Shown here piece by piece: positions 8,349 through 17,266 of a DNA stretch of 64,000 nt. How positions within the stretch are numbered: the first letter of the stretch is position 1; each line of letters begins with the position of its first letter. Position numbers and translations under genes: made by a program. The stretch is from contig CANHGM010000007.1 in the NCBI GenBank assembly GCA_947460345.1, forward strand, positions 53,179-117,178, read 5' to 3'. The DNA is from Bacteroidota bacterium. GTDB lineage: Bacteria; Bacteroidota; Bacteroidia; UKL13-3. Below the pieces are notes generated by a model that was not told where the DNA came from, made no database searches, and saw nothing but the letters and a program-made list of their open reading frames with translations.

Positions 8349-10289
8349 ATGAAACATTTATTTCACAAATTATTATTTCTAAGCACTTTTATTGTTTTAA
8401 CCAATATAGTGCAAGCACAATGTAAAGCTTTATTTCAGTATAGTGCCAATGGTACTAACGTTAATTTTTATGACTCATCGATAACCGCTACAGGAAATGT
8501 TTCTTATAGATGGACATTTGGTGATGGTACAAGTTCAAACGTAAAAAACCCTTCTCATTCTTATAATAGTTTTGGGCCATATACCGTTTGTTTAATCGTA
8601 AAAGATTCATTTTGTTCTGATACTACTTGTATGTCAATTTCTCTAGGCGGCTCAGGCGGGGGTTGTAAAGCTAAATTTACTGATAGTACTAGTGCTCTTG
8701 ATGCTTATTTTTATAGTACTTCTATTGGTACATCAAACAATACTACATATACTTGGGATTTTGGTGACAATACAACTGATAGCACTCAAAATCCAACACA
8801 TAGATATGCTGCATCAGGTCAATACTATGTTTGCTTGAGTATAAGCGATAGCAACTGTAATGATAACTTTTGTCAAATGATTACAGTTTCATCAAATGGA
8901 AGTAATTGTACTGCTAAATTTATAGATAGTATTGTTGGTAATAAAGTTTATTTTACCAATTATTCAGTCGGGTCAAATGGTAGTAAAGGATTTAATTCGA
9001 GTTGGAGCTTTGGAGATAGCTCTTTTGCAACAGGAACAAACGCTAGCCATACTTATAGTACACCTGGTGTTTACTACGTGTGTTTAACAATTTCAGATAG
9101 CAATTGCAGTGATACCTATTGTGCAACTATAACTATTGGAAACCCTAACGGTGGAGGGTGTAATGCTGACTTTAGTTATACCAACAACCAAAAAAATGTA
9201 TCGTTTACTAACTTGTCTACCAGTTTTGGAAACCCAACATATAGATGGAGCTTTGGAGATGGAACTTCTAGCACTTCTGCTAACCCATCTCACCAATATA
9301 ATTCTTATGGCTCTTTTACTGTATGCTTAATTATATCAGACAGTAATTGTAGCGATACAATCTGTAAAAATATTTCAGTATATAATAAATATGCTCTTTC
9401 TGGTGCTATAATATTAAAAAATACAAACCTAGCTGCATATCCTGCTATGGTTTGGGCTATTGTGTATGACACTACAGCAGGTGGAACTTTAACTGCAATT
9501 GACTCAACATATACTGATAGTGTTGGGTTCTATATGTTTAATTTAGTCATTGGTGATTATTTAATTAAAGCTGCTCTGGTAGATACAAATGCTGCTAACT
9601 ACCATAGTTTTATGCCTACTTATTATAACGACAAATTGAGATGGGATACTGCAAACTTAATTACCTTAAACAGCAATATGCAAAATATAGATATTAATTT
9701 ACTTGCTGGTAACAACCCTGGAGGACCTGGTTTTATTGGAGGAAAAGTTTCTCAAGGTGCAAATAAAAATGGCAATATAGGCGACCCAATGAAAGGTGTT
9801 TATATCATGCTTACTAATGATAAAGATGAACCTGTTACATATACTTACTCTGATGTAAATGGTAACTACTCATTTAGTAACCTTGCTTATGGTACATATA
9901 CCATCACTGGTGATATGGTAGGTAAAAAAGCATATAGTTTACAAGTAAGTATTAGCAACCAAAAGCCGTCTATTACCAATGTAAATGTTGAAATTAATTC
10001 AGTGTCTGTTGTCGTTCAAAATGGTATCACAAATGAATCAAACTATAGTAAAATTAATGGTTTAGCTGTTTACCCAAATCCTGCTTCTGATTATATATAT
10101 ATCAAACAAGAAAAGAATGAAAAATATATCATCGATATCATTGATATCACTGGGAAATCTATTCAACTTACTTCATCAAATGAATCTATAGCAACCATCA
10201 ATGTTTCAGACTTACAGAGTGGAATATATATCATTAAAGTTACTGATTCAAAAGGTAATATTGGCATATACAAAACTGTAAAAAACTAA
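8349..10289 (+). CDS. PKD-repeat secreted protein with T9SS type A C-terminal sorting domain
   Basis: Signal peptide; four PKD-like units (YRWTFGDGTSSNVKNPSHSY...); C-terminal LAVYPNPASDYIYIKQ...IDITGKSI...LQSGIYIIKVTDSKGN. Confidence 0.9.
   Translation: MKHLFHKLLFLSTFIVLTNIVQAQCKALFQYSANGTNVNFYDSSITATGNVSYRWTFGDGTSSNVKNPSHSYNSFGPYTVCLIVKDSFCSDTTCMSISLGGSGGGCKAKFTDSTSALDAYFYSTSIGTSNNTTYTWDFGDNTTDSTQNPTHRYAASGQYYVCLSISDSNCNDNFCQMITVSSNGSNCTAKFIDSIVGNKVYFTNYSVGSNGSKGFNSSWSFGDSSFATGTNASHTYSTPGVYYVCLTISDSNCSDTYCATITIGNPNGGGCNADFSYTNNQKNVSFTNLSTSFGNPTYRWSFGDGTSSTSANPSHQYNSYGSFTVCLIISDSNCSDTICKNISVYNKYALSGAIILKNTNLAAYPAMVWAIVYDTTAGGTLTAIDSTYTDSVGFYMFNLVIGDYLIKAALVDTNAANYHSFMPTYYNDKLRWDTANLITLNSNMQNIDINLLAGNNPGGPGFIGGKVSQGANKNGNIGDPMKGVYIMLTNDKDEPVTYTYSDVNGNYSFSNLAYGTYTITGDMVGKKAYSLQVSISNQKPSITNVNVEINSVSVVVQNGITNESNYSKINGLAVYPNPASDYIYIKQEKNEKYIIDIIDITGKSIQLTSSNESIATINVSDLQSGIYIIKVTDSKGNIGIYKTVKN
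8421..9387 (+). repeat. Four tandem PKD-domain coding repeats, period about 240-250 bp
   Basis: Units begin at Cys codons at about 8421, 8663, 8907 and 9158 (CKALFQYS, CKAKFTDS, CTAKFIDS, CNADFSYT), each ending in VCL.I.DS.CSD..C..I. Confidence 0.85.
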
Positions 10290-10304
10290 TAGATAATATT
10301 GTTA

Positions 10305-10343
10305 TAAAAAAACCGTCTTTGAAATTTCAGAGGCGGTTTTTTT
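10305..10343. terminator. Bidirectional intrinsic terminator between convergent genes
   Basis: aaaaaaaCCGTCTttgaaatttcAGAGGCGGttttttta stem-loop with A and T tracts. Confidence 0.8.
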
Positions 10344-10911
10344 ATAGGGTATGAATCCAATTTTCTATAACAATTGGAAAATATTTATATTCTAGTTCAT
10401 GGATTTTCTCAGCTAGTAATTCAGGGGTGTCAAATGGGTCAATATCACACTTTGCTTGAAACAGTGTTGTTCCTTCATCGTATTTTTCATTCACTAAATG
10501 TATAGTAATACCTGATTCAGTTTCGTTGTTTTTAATTACTTCTCGATGCACATGCATTCCATACATTCCTTTTCCCCCATATTTAGGGAGCAATGCTGGA
10601 TGTATATTCACTATCTTATCTTTATATGTTTGTATAAATACAGGTGAAATAAGCCTTAAAAAGCCTGCTAGAATAATTGCATCTATTGATAAAGATTGTA
10701 AATGAGTTACAATAGATAATGCTTCTTTAAAATCGTTGATTGAATATATAAAACTAGGAATACCTAACCTGCTTGCTCTACCTATTACACCTGCCTCTGC
10801 GTTATTAGTATATATCGCTGCAATCTCAATATCGGGATTGTTTTTGAAATATAGGGCTAAATTCTCTGCATTTGAACCACTCCCTGAAGCAAATATTGCA
10901 ATTCGTTTCAT
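10342..10911 (-). CDS. purN: Phosphoribosylglycinamide formyltransferase PurN
   Basis: MKRIAIFASGSGSNAENL, IILAGFLRLISP, NIHPALLPKYGGKGMYG. Confidence 0.95.
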   Translation of the reverse strand: MKRIAIFASGSGSNAENLALYFKNNPDIEIAAIYTNNAEAGVIGRASRLGIPSFIYSINDFKEALSIVTHLQSLSIDAIILAGFLRLISPVFIQTYKDKIVNIHPALLPKYGGKGMYGMHVHREVIKNNETESGITIHLVNEKYDEGTTLFQAKCDIDPFDTPELLAEKIHELEYKYFPIVIENWIHTL

Positions 10912-10915
10912 GTTA

Positions 10916-12424
10916 TTAAAATTGCAATTCGTCTATAAGTGCCTTTTTAAAAAATAAGTCAATATTGCTATTTCCATTAGATTTTTCTAACGGTAGAGCA
11001 CTAAAAATAAAATTAGTTTTACCTGAACTATTAGCTCTTTTTGCAATAACATTAGTCGAATCTACATTACTCCAATCATATGAAGGGCCACCTCCAGTAA
11101 TTCTGATGGTTGCATTATATAAGTATTCGTAATTATATGTTCCATTGTTGTCAAACTTAAATATAGGTCTAACAATTGGAGCCCCAATAGTGCTGAATTT
11201 TAATGCAGGCCAACCCGAAACAGCATTTGCAATATTGGCTTGATCAACCATTCTATAAGTTTGTCCTGTTTTTTGTGGAACTAAAGCTTTTACTGGTGTA
11301 AAGTCTAACCAAGACGATGTGGTATCCCAATTATTAGCAAATGCTGAAGCCATAAACATATTACCTCCTAACTTAAAAAAATCAGAAGTTGTTTTTTGGC
11401 CAAATGCTAAACTAAAATTTGCATCATCAGTTATCCAAATGATATGTTTAAATAAATTGAAAACCCTACTTTGTGTTAAGTTGTCTACTGAAAGTTCAGT
11501 ATAATTATTATTTACAATTTCAACAGCTTGTAAAGTATCAAATACATTTTTGTTTTGGGCTTTTAAAGCATTTGCATAAAAGTCTTGTACCGGAATTCTT
11601 TGAGAAGACGATACAATTGCATTGATCATTAAAATATCACTGTTTACTTTTTTTATATATAATGGATTTGAAGCAATATAATTAGATTTTGATCCAACTT
11701 TGTCAACCGAACGGATATATAAAATATTTTCTTTATTTGTGGCCATATTTAATATAACATCTGACAATGGTGAAATAGATTGCCCAACATATACTTTACA
11801 AGACGTAATAGAAGCTGAAGGTTGTTCTGCAATAAATGTTACTTCTTTAATACTTGCATTTAAAATATATGGTTTTAACAAACTATCATTTAAACATATT
11901 TCTATATGGTCAATGTCTTGATCTCCATCTGGGTCAGAAGCTAGCCAATTATATTTAACTACTGGAAAAGATTTTATAGGATTTTTGGTTATAATACCTG
12001 CAGAGCCCGATGGGACTATAAATGCTATACTAGGTTTTGAATTTTTAATAGGATATTTTATCGATGCATAACCTTCGTCTTCTTTATTTAAATTGTCAAC
12101 TGCTTTTATATAAAAATTGAAATCAAATGTGTCGTTACCTTGTGGTATAATTAAATTAAATATACTGTCTTGCTTGGAAGTATACACCCAATTCACCAAA
12201 TCAAATGAAATTTTATATCCTTTTATATACCCATCTTCATCATTTCCCCACCACGATACTTTTACTTGTGAGTTATACCTATTGCTTCCACTTCTATTTA
12301 TAGTATCAACAACCATATATGTTTTAGGTGCTTTATTGGTATTAATATTTCCTTCAAACTTGTTTTTTTTACAAGCTGTTGTTATCAGCACAAAAAACAA
12401 AATAATATATAGCGTATATTTCAT
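10916..12424 (-). CDS. Lipoprotein with FN3-like regions, function unknown
   Basis: Likely start is the internal Met MKYTLYIILFFVLITTACKKN (lipobox); the ORF-track start at 12481 would overlap rfbB. Confidence 0.7.
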   Translation of the reverse strand: MKYTLYIILFFVLITTACKKNKFEGNINTNKAPKTYMVVDTINRSGSNRYNSQVKVSWWGNDEDGYIKGYKISFDLVNWVYTSKQDSIFNLIIPQGNDTFDFNFYIKAVDNLNKEDEGYASIKYPIKNSKPSIAFIVPSGSAGIITKNPIKSFPVVKYNWLASDPDGDQDIDHIEICLNDSLLKPYILNASIKEVTFIAEQPSASITSCKVYVGQSISPLSDVILNMATNKENILYIRSVDKVGSKSNYIASNPLYIKKVNSDILMINAIVSSSQRIPVQDFYANALKAQNKNVFDTLQAVEIVNNNYTELSVDNLTQSRVFNLFKHIIWITDDANFSLAFGQKTTSDFFKLGGNMFMASAFANNWDTTSSWLDFTPVKALVPQKTGQTYRMVDQANIANAVSGWPALKFSTIGAPIVRPIFKFDNNGTYNYEYLYNATIRITGGGPSYDWSNVDSTNVIAKRANSSGKTNFIFSALPLEKSNGNSNIDLFFKKALIDELQF

Positions 12425-12425
12425 A

Positions 12426-13493
12426 TTACTTGTTTTTATATTGGTGCTCGTAATATGATTGATAATTGCCTGAAGTAACATTGTTTAACCAACTTTCATT
12501 TTGTAAATACCATCTAATAGTTTCAGATAGGGCATTTTTGAAATCATCTGTTGGTTTCCAACCTAAATTGTTTTGAAGTTTTGAAGAGTCAATCGCATAC
12601 CTAAAATCATGGCCTGCTCTATCAGTGATATATGTTATCAGTTGTGTAGAAGTACCTTGAGGTCTAGCCAATTGTTCGTCCATAATCTCGCATAACAGTT
12701 TAACTAAATCAATATTTTTCCATTCATTATTTCCGCCAATATTATATGTTTCGCCAACAACACCTTGATGAAAAATAGTATCAATTGCTCTAGCATGATC
12801 TTCAACCCATAACCAATCTCTAATATTTTCACCTTTGCCATATATGGGTAAAGCTTTGTTGTTTTTAATATTGTTTATACAAAGTGGTATCAGTTTTTCT
12901 GGAAAATGATGTGTTCCAAAATTGTTGCTACAGTTACTCACTTTCACAGGAAATTTATAGGTATCAAAATAAGCTCTTACAAAATGGTCGGAAGAAGCTT
13001 TAGATGCTGAATATGGAGAGTGAGGGTCGTAAGAAGTATGTTCAGTAAATTTACCGCTTTCTCCTAAAGTTCCATAAACCTCATCAGTTGAGACATGATA
13101 GAAAAGATGATCGTTAGATTGTAAACTGTCACTCCATATTTTTCTACAAGCATCCATTAAATTAATAGTGCCCATTACATTTGTCATCACAAACTCTATT
13201 GGGTTTAGTATTGATCTATCTACATGACTTTCAGCAGCTAAATGAATAACAGCATCAGGCTTTTCATTTTCAAAAAAGTTGAATATACTTTCTCTATCAG
13301 TTATATCTAGTTTAGCAAATTGATAATTTACTTTGTCTTGAACATCTACTAAATTTTCAAGATTTCCTGCATACGTAAGTTTGTCTAGGTTTATAATTTG
13401 ATAGTTAGGGTATTTGTTTACGAACAACCTAACCACATGCGATCCAATAAAACCTGCACCTCCTGTAACAACTATTTTTTTTTGCATAATCAT
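12426..13493 (-). CDS. rfbB: dTDP-glucose 4,6-dehydratase
   Basis: VVTGGAGFIGSHVVR, HLAAESHVDRSI, STDEVYGTL, YSASKASSDHFVRAY. Confidence 0.95.
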   Translation of the reverse strand: MIMQKKIVVTGGAGFIGSHVVRLFVNKYPNYQIINLDKLTYAGNLENLVDVQDKVNYQFAKLDITDRESIFNFFENEKPDAVIHLAAESHVDRSILNPIEFVMTNVMGTINLMDACRKIWSDSLQSNDHLFYHVSTDEVYGTLGESGKFTEHTSYDPHSPYSASKASSDHFVRAYFDTYKFPVKVSNCSNNFGTHHFPEKLIPLCINNIKNNKALPIYGKGENIRDWLWVEDHARAIDTIFHQGVVGETYNIGGNNEWKNIDLVKLLCEIMDEQLARPQGTSTQLITYITDRAGHDFRYAIDSSKLQNNLGWKPTDDFKNALSETIRWYLQNESWLNNVTSGNYQSYYEHQYKNK

Positions 13494-13581
13494 ATTCTGA
13501 CCGCAAATTTAATCATAAAGAATGATACAAACTATGTTATCAAATCTCTAAAAAATAGTTAAAGTATATATTAGCATTTAC

Positions 13582-14175
13582 ATGCTCAGTTTTATTCAAT
13601 TTTCTTTACCTTCGCACCAAGATTTTATATATTCAAACATGAAATATCTATCAATACTTGTATTATTTTTATTAAGTTTATCAGCATGCAAAAGCAATGA
13701 AAATAATAAAACTGATGAAAATAAAAATACGAACACTAACACAGAAACCACATCTAGTGAAACCAATACTTCAAATTCAGAAACCATTGACCCTAATGAA
13801 GTAATCAAAAACAATCAATCAGCTGGCTCAGATGCTTCTCCTAAAAATGATGGATCGGCTGCAGCTATAGTTTTTGAAGTTAAAGAAAAAAACTTTGGTA
13901 CTATAAATGAAGGCGAACAAGTGGAAGTAACTTATAAGTTTAAGAATATTGGGGGAAGTGATTTAGTTATTTCTCATGTACAAGCGGGTTGTGGTTGTAC
14001 AGTTCCTGAATGGCCCAAAGACCCTATAAAACCAGGAGGTTCTGGTGTAGTAAAAGCCAAATTTGATAGCAATGGTCGTTCTGGCCATAATGAAAAACAC
14101 GTAACTGTAATGTCTAATGCTACTGAAAACAGTATAGATCTTTCGTTTAGCGGTGAGGTTAAACCTAAATATTAA
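13582..14175 (+). CDS. DUF1573 domain-containing lipoprotein
   Basis: Lipobox LSLSACKSN, FGTINEGEQVEVTYKFKNIGGSDLVISHVQAGCGCTVPEWPKDPIKPGGSG. Likely translational start is MKYLSILV at 13639. Confidence 0.85.
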   Translation: MLSFIQFSLPSHQDFIYSNMKYLSILVLFLLSLSACKSNENNKTDENKNTNTNTETTSSETNTSNSETIDPNEVIKNNQSAGSDASPKNDGSAAAIVFEVKEKNFGTINEGEQVEVTYKFKNIGGSDLVISHVQAGCGCTVPEWPKDPIKPGGSGVVKAKFDSNGRSGHNEKHVTVMSNATENSIDLSFSGEVKPKY

Positions 14176-14202
14176 TTTTTAATTTTATAAATATATATAT
14201 AT

Positions 14203-14529
14203 ATGAACTCAATTTTATTACAAGCTCCTGTTTCAAGTGGCGGAGGTATGATGAACTTAGCTTTTTTGGGGTTAATGTTTGTGGTGTTTTATTTTTTTAT
14301 GATTCGCCCTCAAATGAAAAAACAAAAAGACCAAGCAAAATTTAGAGAAGAAGTAGGCAAGGGAGATAAAATCGTTACCTTAGGTGGTATTCATGCTAAA
14401 ATTCTTTCAATGAATGATGATAACACTGTAACAATTGAAACAGAAGGCACTAAATTAAAAATTGATAAAAGTGCTATTTCAATGGAAGCAACAAGAGCAT
14501 TGAATAAAAAAGAAGTAGAGAAAAAATAA
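14203..14529 (+). CDS. yajC: Preprotein translocase subunit YajC
   Basis: One TM segment followed by FFMIRPQMKKQKDQAKFREEVGKGDKIVTLGGIHAKI. Confidence 0.93.
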   Translation: MNSILLQAPVSSGGGMMNLAFLGLMFVVFYFFMIRPQMKKQKDQAKFREEVGKGDKIVTLGGIHAKILSMNDDNTVTIETEGTKLKIDKSAISMEATRALNKKEVEKK

Positions 14530-14544
14530 TCCTCGCTTTTTAAC

Positions 14545-15126
14545 TTGAAACTGCTGCTTATAGACAATTTCGACTCGTTTACCTATATACTCAAGCATTA
14601 TTTAATGCTAAACGAGACGCAAGTTGAAGTAATCAGAAATAACGACACCATTTTGCTTAATCATGATTTTGTGAGTGATTTTGATGGAATTGTATTGTCT
14701 CCAGGTCCTGGTGTTCCTAATGACTCAGGCTATATGCCTCATGTAATTGCTCAATATATTTCGGTTAAACCTATATTAGGAATTTGTTTAGGCCACCAAG
14801 CCTTAGGCCAATATTTAGGAGCCGACCTTGTTTATGCAAACGAGCCTCACCATGGCGTTCAAACACAAATTTTCCATAACTCACATATCATGTTTCATGG
14901 GTTGCCAAATGCTATTGATGTTGGTAGGTATCATTCGTTAATGATTGCACCCAATGCCAATATTCAAAAAGAATATGTTGAAACGGCCCACACTTCTGAT
15001 GGTGAAGTAATGGCTATTGCCCATAAATATAAACATGTTTGGGCCATGCAATTCCATCCAGAAAGTTGCATGTCTTCTCACGGACAACAGCTAATAAATA
15101 ATTGGTTAAATGGTATAAAGTTATAA
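14545..15126 (+). CDS. pabA: Aminodeoxychorismate/anthranilate synthase component II (glutamine amidotransferase)
   Basis: TTG start; LLLIDNFDSFTY, LSPGPGVPNDSG, GICLGHQALG, QFHPES. pabA versus trpG not resolvable here. Confidence 0.85.
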   Translation: MKLLLIDNFDSFTYILKHYLMLNETQVEVIRNNDTILLNHDFVSDFDGIVLSPGPGVPNDSGYMPHVIAQYISVKPILGICLGHQALGQYLGADLVYANEPHHGVQTQIFHNSHIMFHGLPNAIDVGRYHSLMIAPNANIQKEYVETAHTSDGEVMAIAHKYKHVWAMQFHPESCMSSHGQQLINNWLNGIKL

Positions 15127-15774
15127 AACCATTTCAGGTGCGTCATCAGAGGCAACTAAGCGGCCCTCGGTTTTACTTCTTATTTCCTCTACCGTAACAC
15201 CAGGAGCTCTTTCAATCAATAAAAACCCTTCTTCAGTAATTTCAAAAAACCCTAATTCAGTTACAACTTTTTTAACACAGTTTAAACCTGTTATTGGCAA
15301 AGTGCATTCTGATAAAAGTTTTGATTGACCTTCTCTGTTTACATGTTGCATGGCAACAATTATATTTTTAGCAGATGCAACTAAATCCATAGCACCTCCC
15401 ATTCCTTTAACCATTTTGCCTGGAATTTTCCAATTAGAAATATCTCCTTTATCGCTTACTTCCATAGCTCCAAGCACAGTTAGGTCTACGTGTTCTCCTC
15501 TAATCATGGCAAAAGAAGTGCACGAATCAAAAAAAGCAGAGCCTGGTAATGTTGTAATTGTTTGCTTTCCGGCATTTATCAAGTCAGCATCTTCTTCTCC
15601 TTCAAAAGGAAAAGGACCCATTCCCAGCAATCCATTTTCACTTTGTAAAACCACATCAACTCCTTCAGGTATATAATTGGCAACAAGTGTTGGAATGCCA
15701 ATTCCTAAATTTACATAATAACCGTCTTTCAATTCTTTAGCTATTCTTTTAGCTATTTGGTTTTTATCAAGCAT
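15121..15774 (-). CDS. scoB: 3-oxoacid CoA-transferase subunit B
   Basis: YVNLGIGIPTLVANYIPEGVDVVLQSENGLLGMGPFP, DLTVLGAMEVSDKGDISNWKIPGKMVKGMGGAMDLV. Confidence 0.93.
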   Translation of the reverse strand: MLDKNQIAKRIAKELKDGYYVNLGIGIPTLVANYIPEGVDVVLQSENGLLGMGPFPFEGEEDADLINAGKQTITTLPGSAFFDSCTSFAMIRGEHVDLTVLGAMEVSDKGDISNWKIPGKMVKGMGGAMDLVASAKNIIVAMQHVNREGQSKLLSECTLPITGLNCVKKVVTELGFFEITEEGFLLIERAPGVTVEEIRSKTEGRLVASDDAPEMVL

Positions 15775-15795
15775 CTTTCTCTATTTTTATTTAGG

Positions 15796-15803
15796 CAAAT
15801 GTA
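15796..15803 (-). promoter_or_regulatory. Candidate -7 element TACATTTG for scoB
   Basis: Reverse complement of caaatgta matches TAnnTTTG, about 20 bp upstream of the start. Confidence 0.35.
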
Positions 15804-15837
15804 GTATGGATAATTCAGGTTTAAAATCAACTTAAAC

Positions 15838-15866
15838 AAAAAAACAGGCCAAAAAGCCTGTTTTTA
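15838..15866 (-). terminator. Intrinsic terminator downstream of rpsU
   Basis: aaaaaCAGGCcaaaaaGCCTGttttt. Confidence 0.8.
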
Positions 15867-15899
15867 AATATTGTAAACCATACTTAATATGGTTATAAA

Positions 15900-16097
15900 T
15901 TATAATTCAGTATTCTGAGACTGCATTTTTAATTTATAAGCAGCTCTAATTCTTTGTTGGCGGCTAGTAATACAAGGCTTTTGAAAAGCACTGCGTGAAC
16001 GAACCTCTTTAACTACTCCTGTTTTTTCAAATTTCTTTTTAAACTTTTTTAAAGCTTTATCTAGAGAATCGTTGTCTTTTACGTTTACGTAAATCAT
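15900..16097 (-). CDS. rpsU: 30S ribosomal protein bS21
   Basis: MIYVNVKDNDSLDKALKKFKKKFEKTGVVKEVRSRSAFQKPCITSRQQRIRAAYKLK; the start is the internal Met of the listed ORF. Confidence 0.95.
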   Translation of the reverse strand: MIYVNVKDNDSLDKALKKFKKKFEKTGVVKEVRSRSAFQKPCITSRQQRIRAAYKLKMQSQNTEL

Positions 16098-16119
16098 TGT
16101 TAATAATTTTTTAGGGCTG

Positions 16120-16149
16120 CAAATATAAGTCAGCAATTTAGAAAACAAA
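16120..16149 (-). promoter_or_regulatory. Promoter of rpsU (TTTG / TATATTTG)
   Basis: On the minus strand TTTG-N18-TATATTTG upstream of bS21. Confidence 0.5.
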
Positions 16150-16168
16150 AAATAAATTTAAATTTAAA

Positions 16169-16690
16169 TTAATCTCTAATAAATAAACTTCTAAGTTCAT
16201 TAGCATCTTCAGGTTTCATTTTACCTCCTAGTATTAATCTCAATTGTCTTCGTCTTAATGCTCCATCAAAACGCTTTTTGTCGTCTTCTGTAACTGGTTT
16301 AATTTCTGGAACTTGAATGGCATTTCCATATCCATCAACGGCTACAAAAGTATAATAAGCTTCATTACTTTTTCTCATTTTACCAGTTTGAATATTATCT
16401 GCAAATACCTCTAAATGTATTTCCATAGAAGATTTAAAAGCTCTACTCACTTGAGCTTTTATAGTTACTACATCTCCTAAATGAATAGGTTCTGTAAATG
16501 AAACAGAATCAACAGATGCTGTTACTACACTTCTATTACAATGTTTTCTGGCTGCTATCGCAGCACATATATCCATCCAATGTAACAAACGACCACCCAT
16601 TAAATTGTTTAAAATATTGGTGTCGTTGGGTAACACTATCTCATTCATTTCTGTATAAGACTCTGCTGGGGTTTTAAGAATATTGCTCAT
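16169..16690 (-). CDS. Acyl-CoA thioesterase, hotdog fold
   Basis: NNLMGGRLLHWMDICAAIAARKHCNRSVVTASVDSVSFTEPIHLGDVV. Start set at MSNILK, preceded by ATATATAT. Confidence 0.88.
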   Translation of the reverse strand: MSNILKTPAESYTEMNEIVLPNDTNILNNLMGGRLLHWMDICAAIAARKHCNRSVVTASVDSVSFTEPIHLGDVVTIKAQVSRAFKSSMEIHLEVFADNIQTGKMRKSNEAYYTFVAVDGYGNAIQVPEIKPVTEDDKKRFDGALRRRQLRLILGGKMKPEDANELRSLFIRD

Positions 16691-16763
16691 ATATATATCT
16701 AACATTTGAACTGCAAAAATGGTTGTTTATTTTTGAATAATATAATTAATTCAAACAAAAAAA

Positions 16764-16788
16764 GCCGCGTGAGCATAACTTACGTGGC
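16764..16788. terminator. Intrinsic terminator-like hairpin
   Basis: GCCGCGTgAGcataaCTtACGTGGC flanked by A and T tracts, next to the 16.8-17.2 kb pseudogene. Confidence 0.65.
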
Positions 16789-16807
16789 TTTTCATTTTAA
16801 GTTTATA

Positions 16808-17180
16808 TTATTCTCCCCTTAAGCTCTTTACAATTTTTTGATAGTCTGCTTTTAAATTGTCTTTGTTTTCAGCAACAGACCAAGTTAATATATTATAGAA
16901 ATAACTTTTGATACTGTTCAAAAAAGTGTGTAAAGTTCAAAAAGACGATTTTTGTTAATTTTCTATCTGAAGCTTCTTTCATATATTATTTAGAAAAATT
17001 CATTTTTTGCAATATCTAATTCTTCTTTAGAATCTTCAATTACTAATATATATGCTTATTTAGCACCATTCATATACTGAAGCGATGCATTATCGTTTAG
17101 GTCAGCTGTTTTACTCATATAATCAGGCAATGTCAAATAATAGATATGACCAGCTTTTCTTTCAGTAAACTGTGCTTACA
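16808..17180 (-). pseudogene. Decayed ORF with in-frame stops and frameshifts, family unknown
   Basis: Minus-strand fragments AQFTERKAGHIYYLTLPDYMSKTADLNDNASLQYMNGAK(*)AYILVIEDSKEELDIAKNEFF(*), then in other frames MKEASDRKLTKIVFLNFTHFFEQYQK and KSYFYNILTWSVAENKDNLKADYQKIVKSLRGE(*). Confidence 0.7.
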
Positions 17181-17266
17181 TATTTAATAAAACATTGATA
17201 AACTAACTGTAATAATAGTTTTTTATTTAGTTTTTTATTTTTGTTAGTTGTATTAGATAATACAAT

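Noticed and set aside
8421-9387. Regular repeats considered as a DNA-level satellite
   Set aside because: They are explained by protein-level PKD domains inside one CDS.
12117-12458. 113-aa plus-strand ORF
   Set aside because: Shadow ORF opposite the lipoprotein gene and the end of rfbB.
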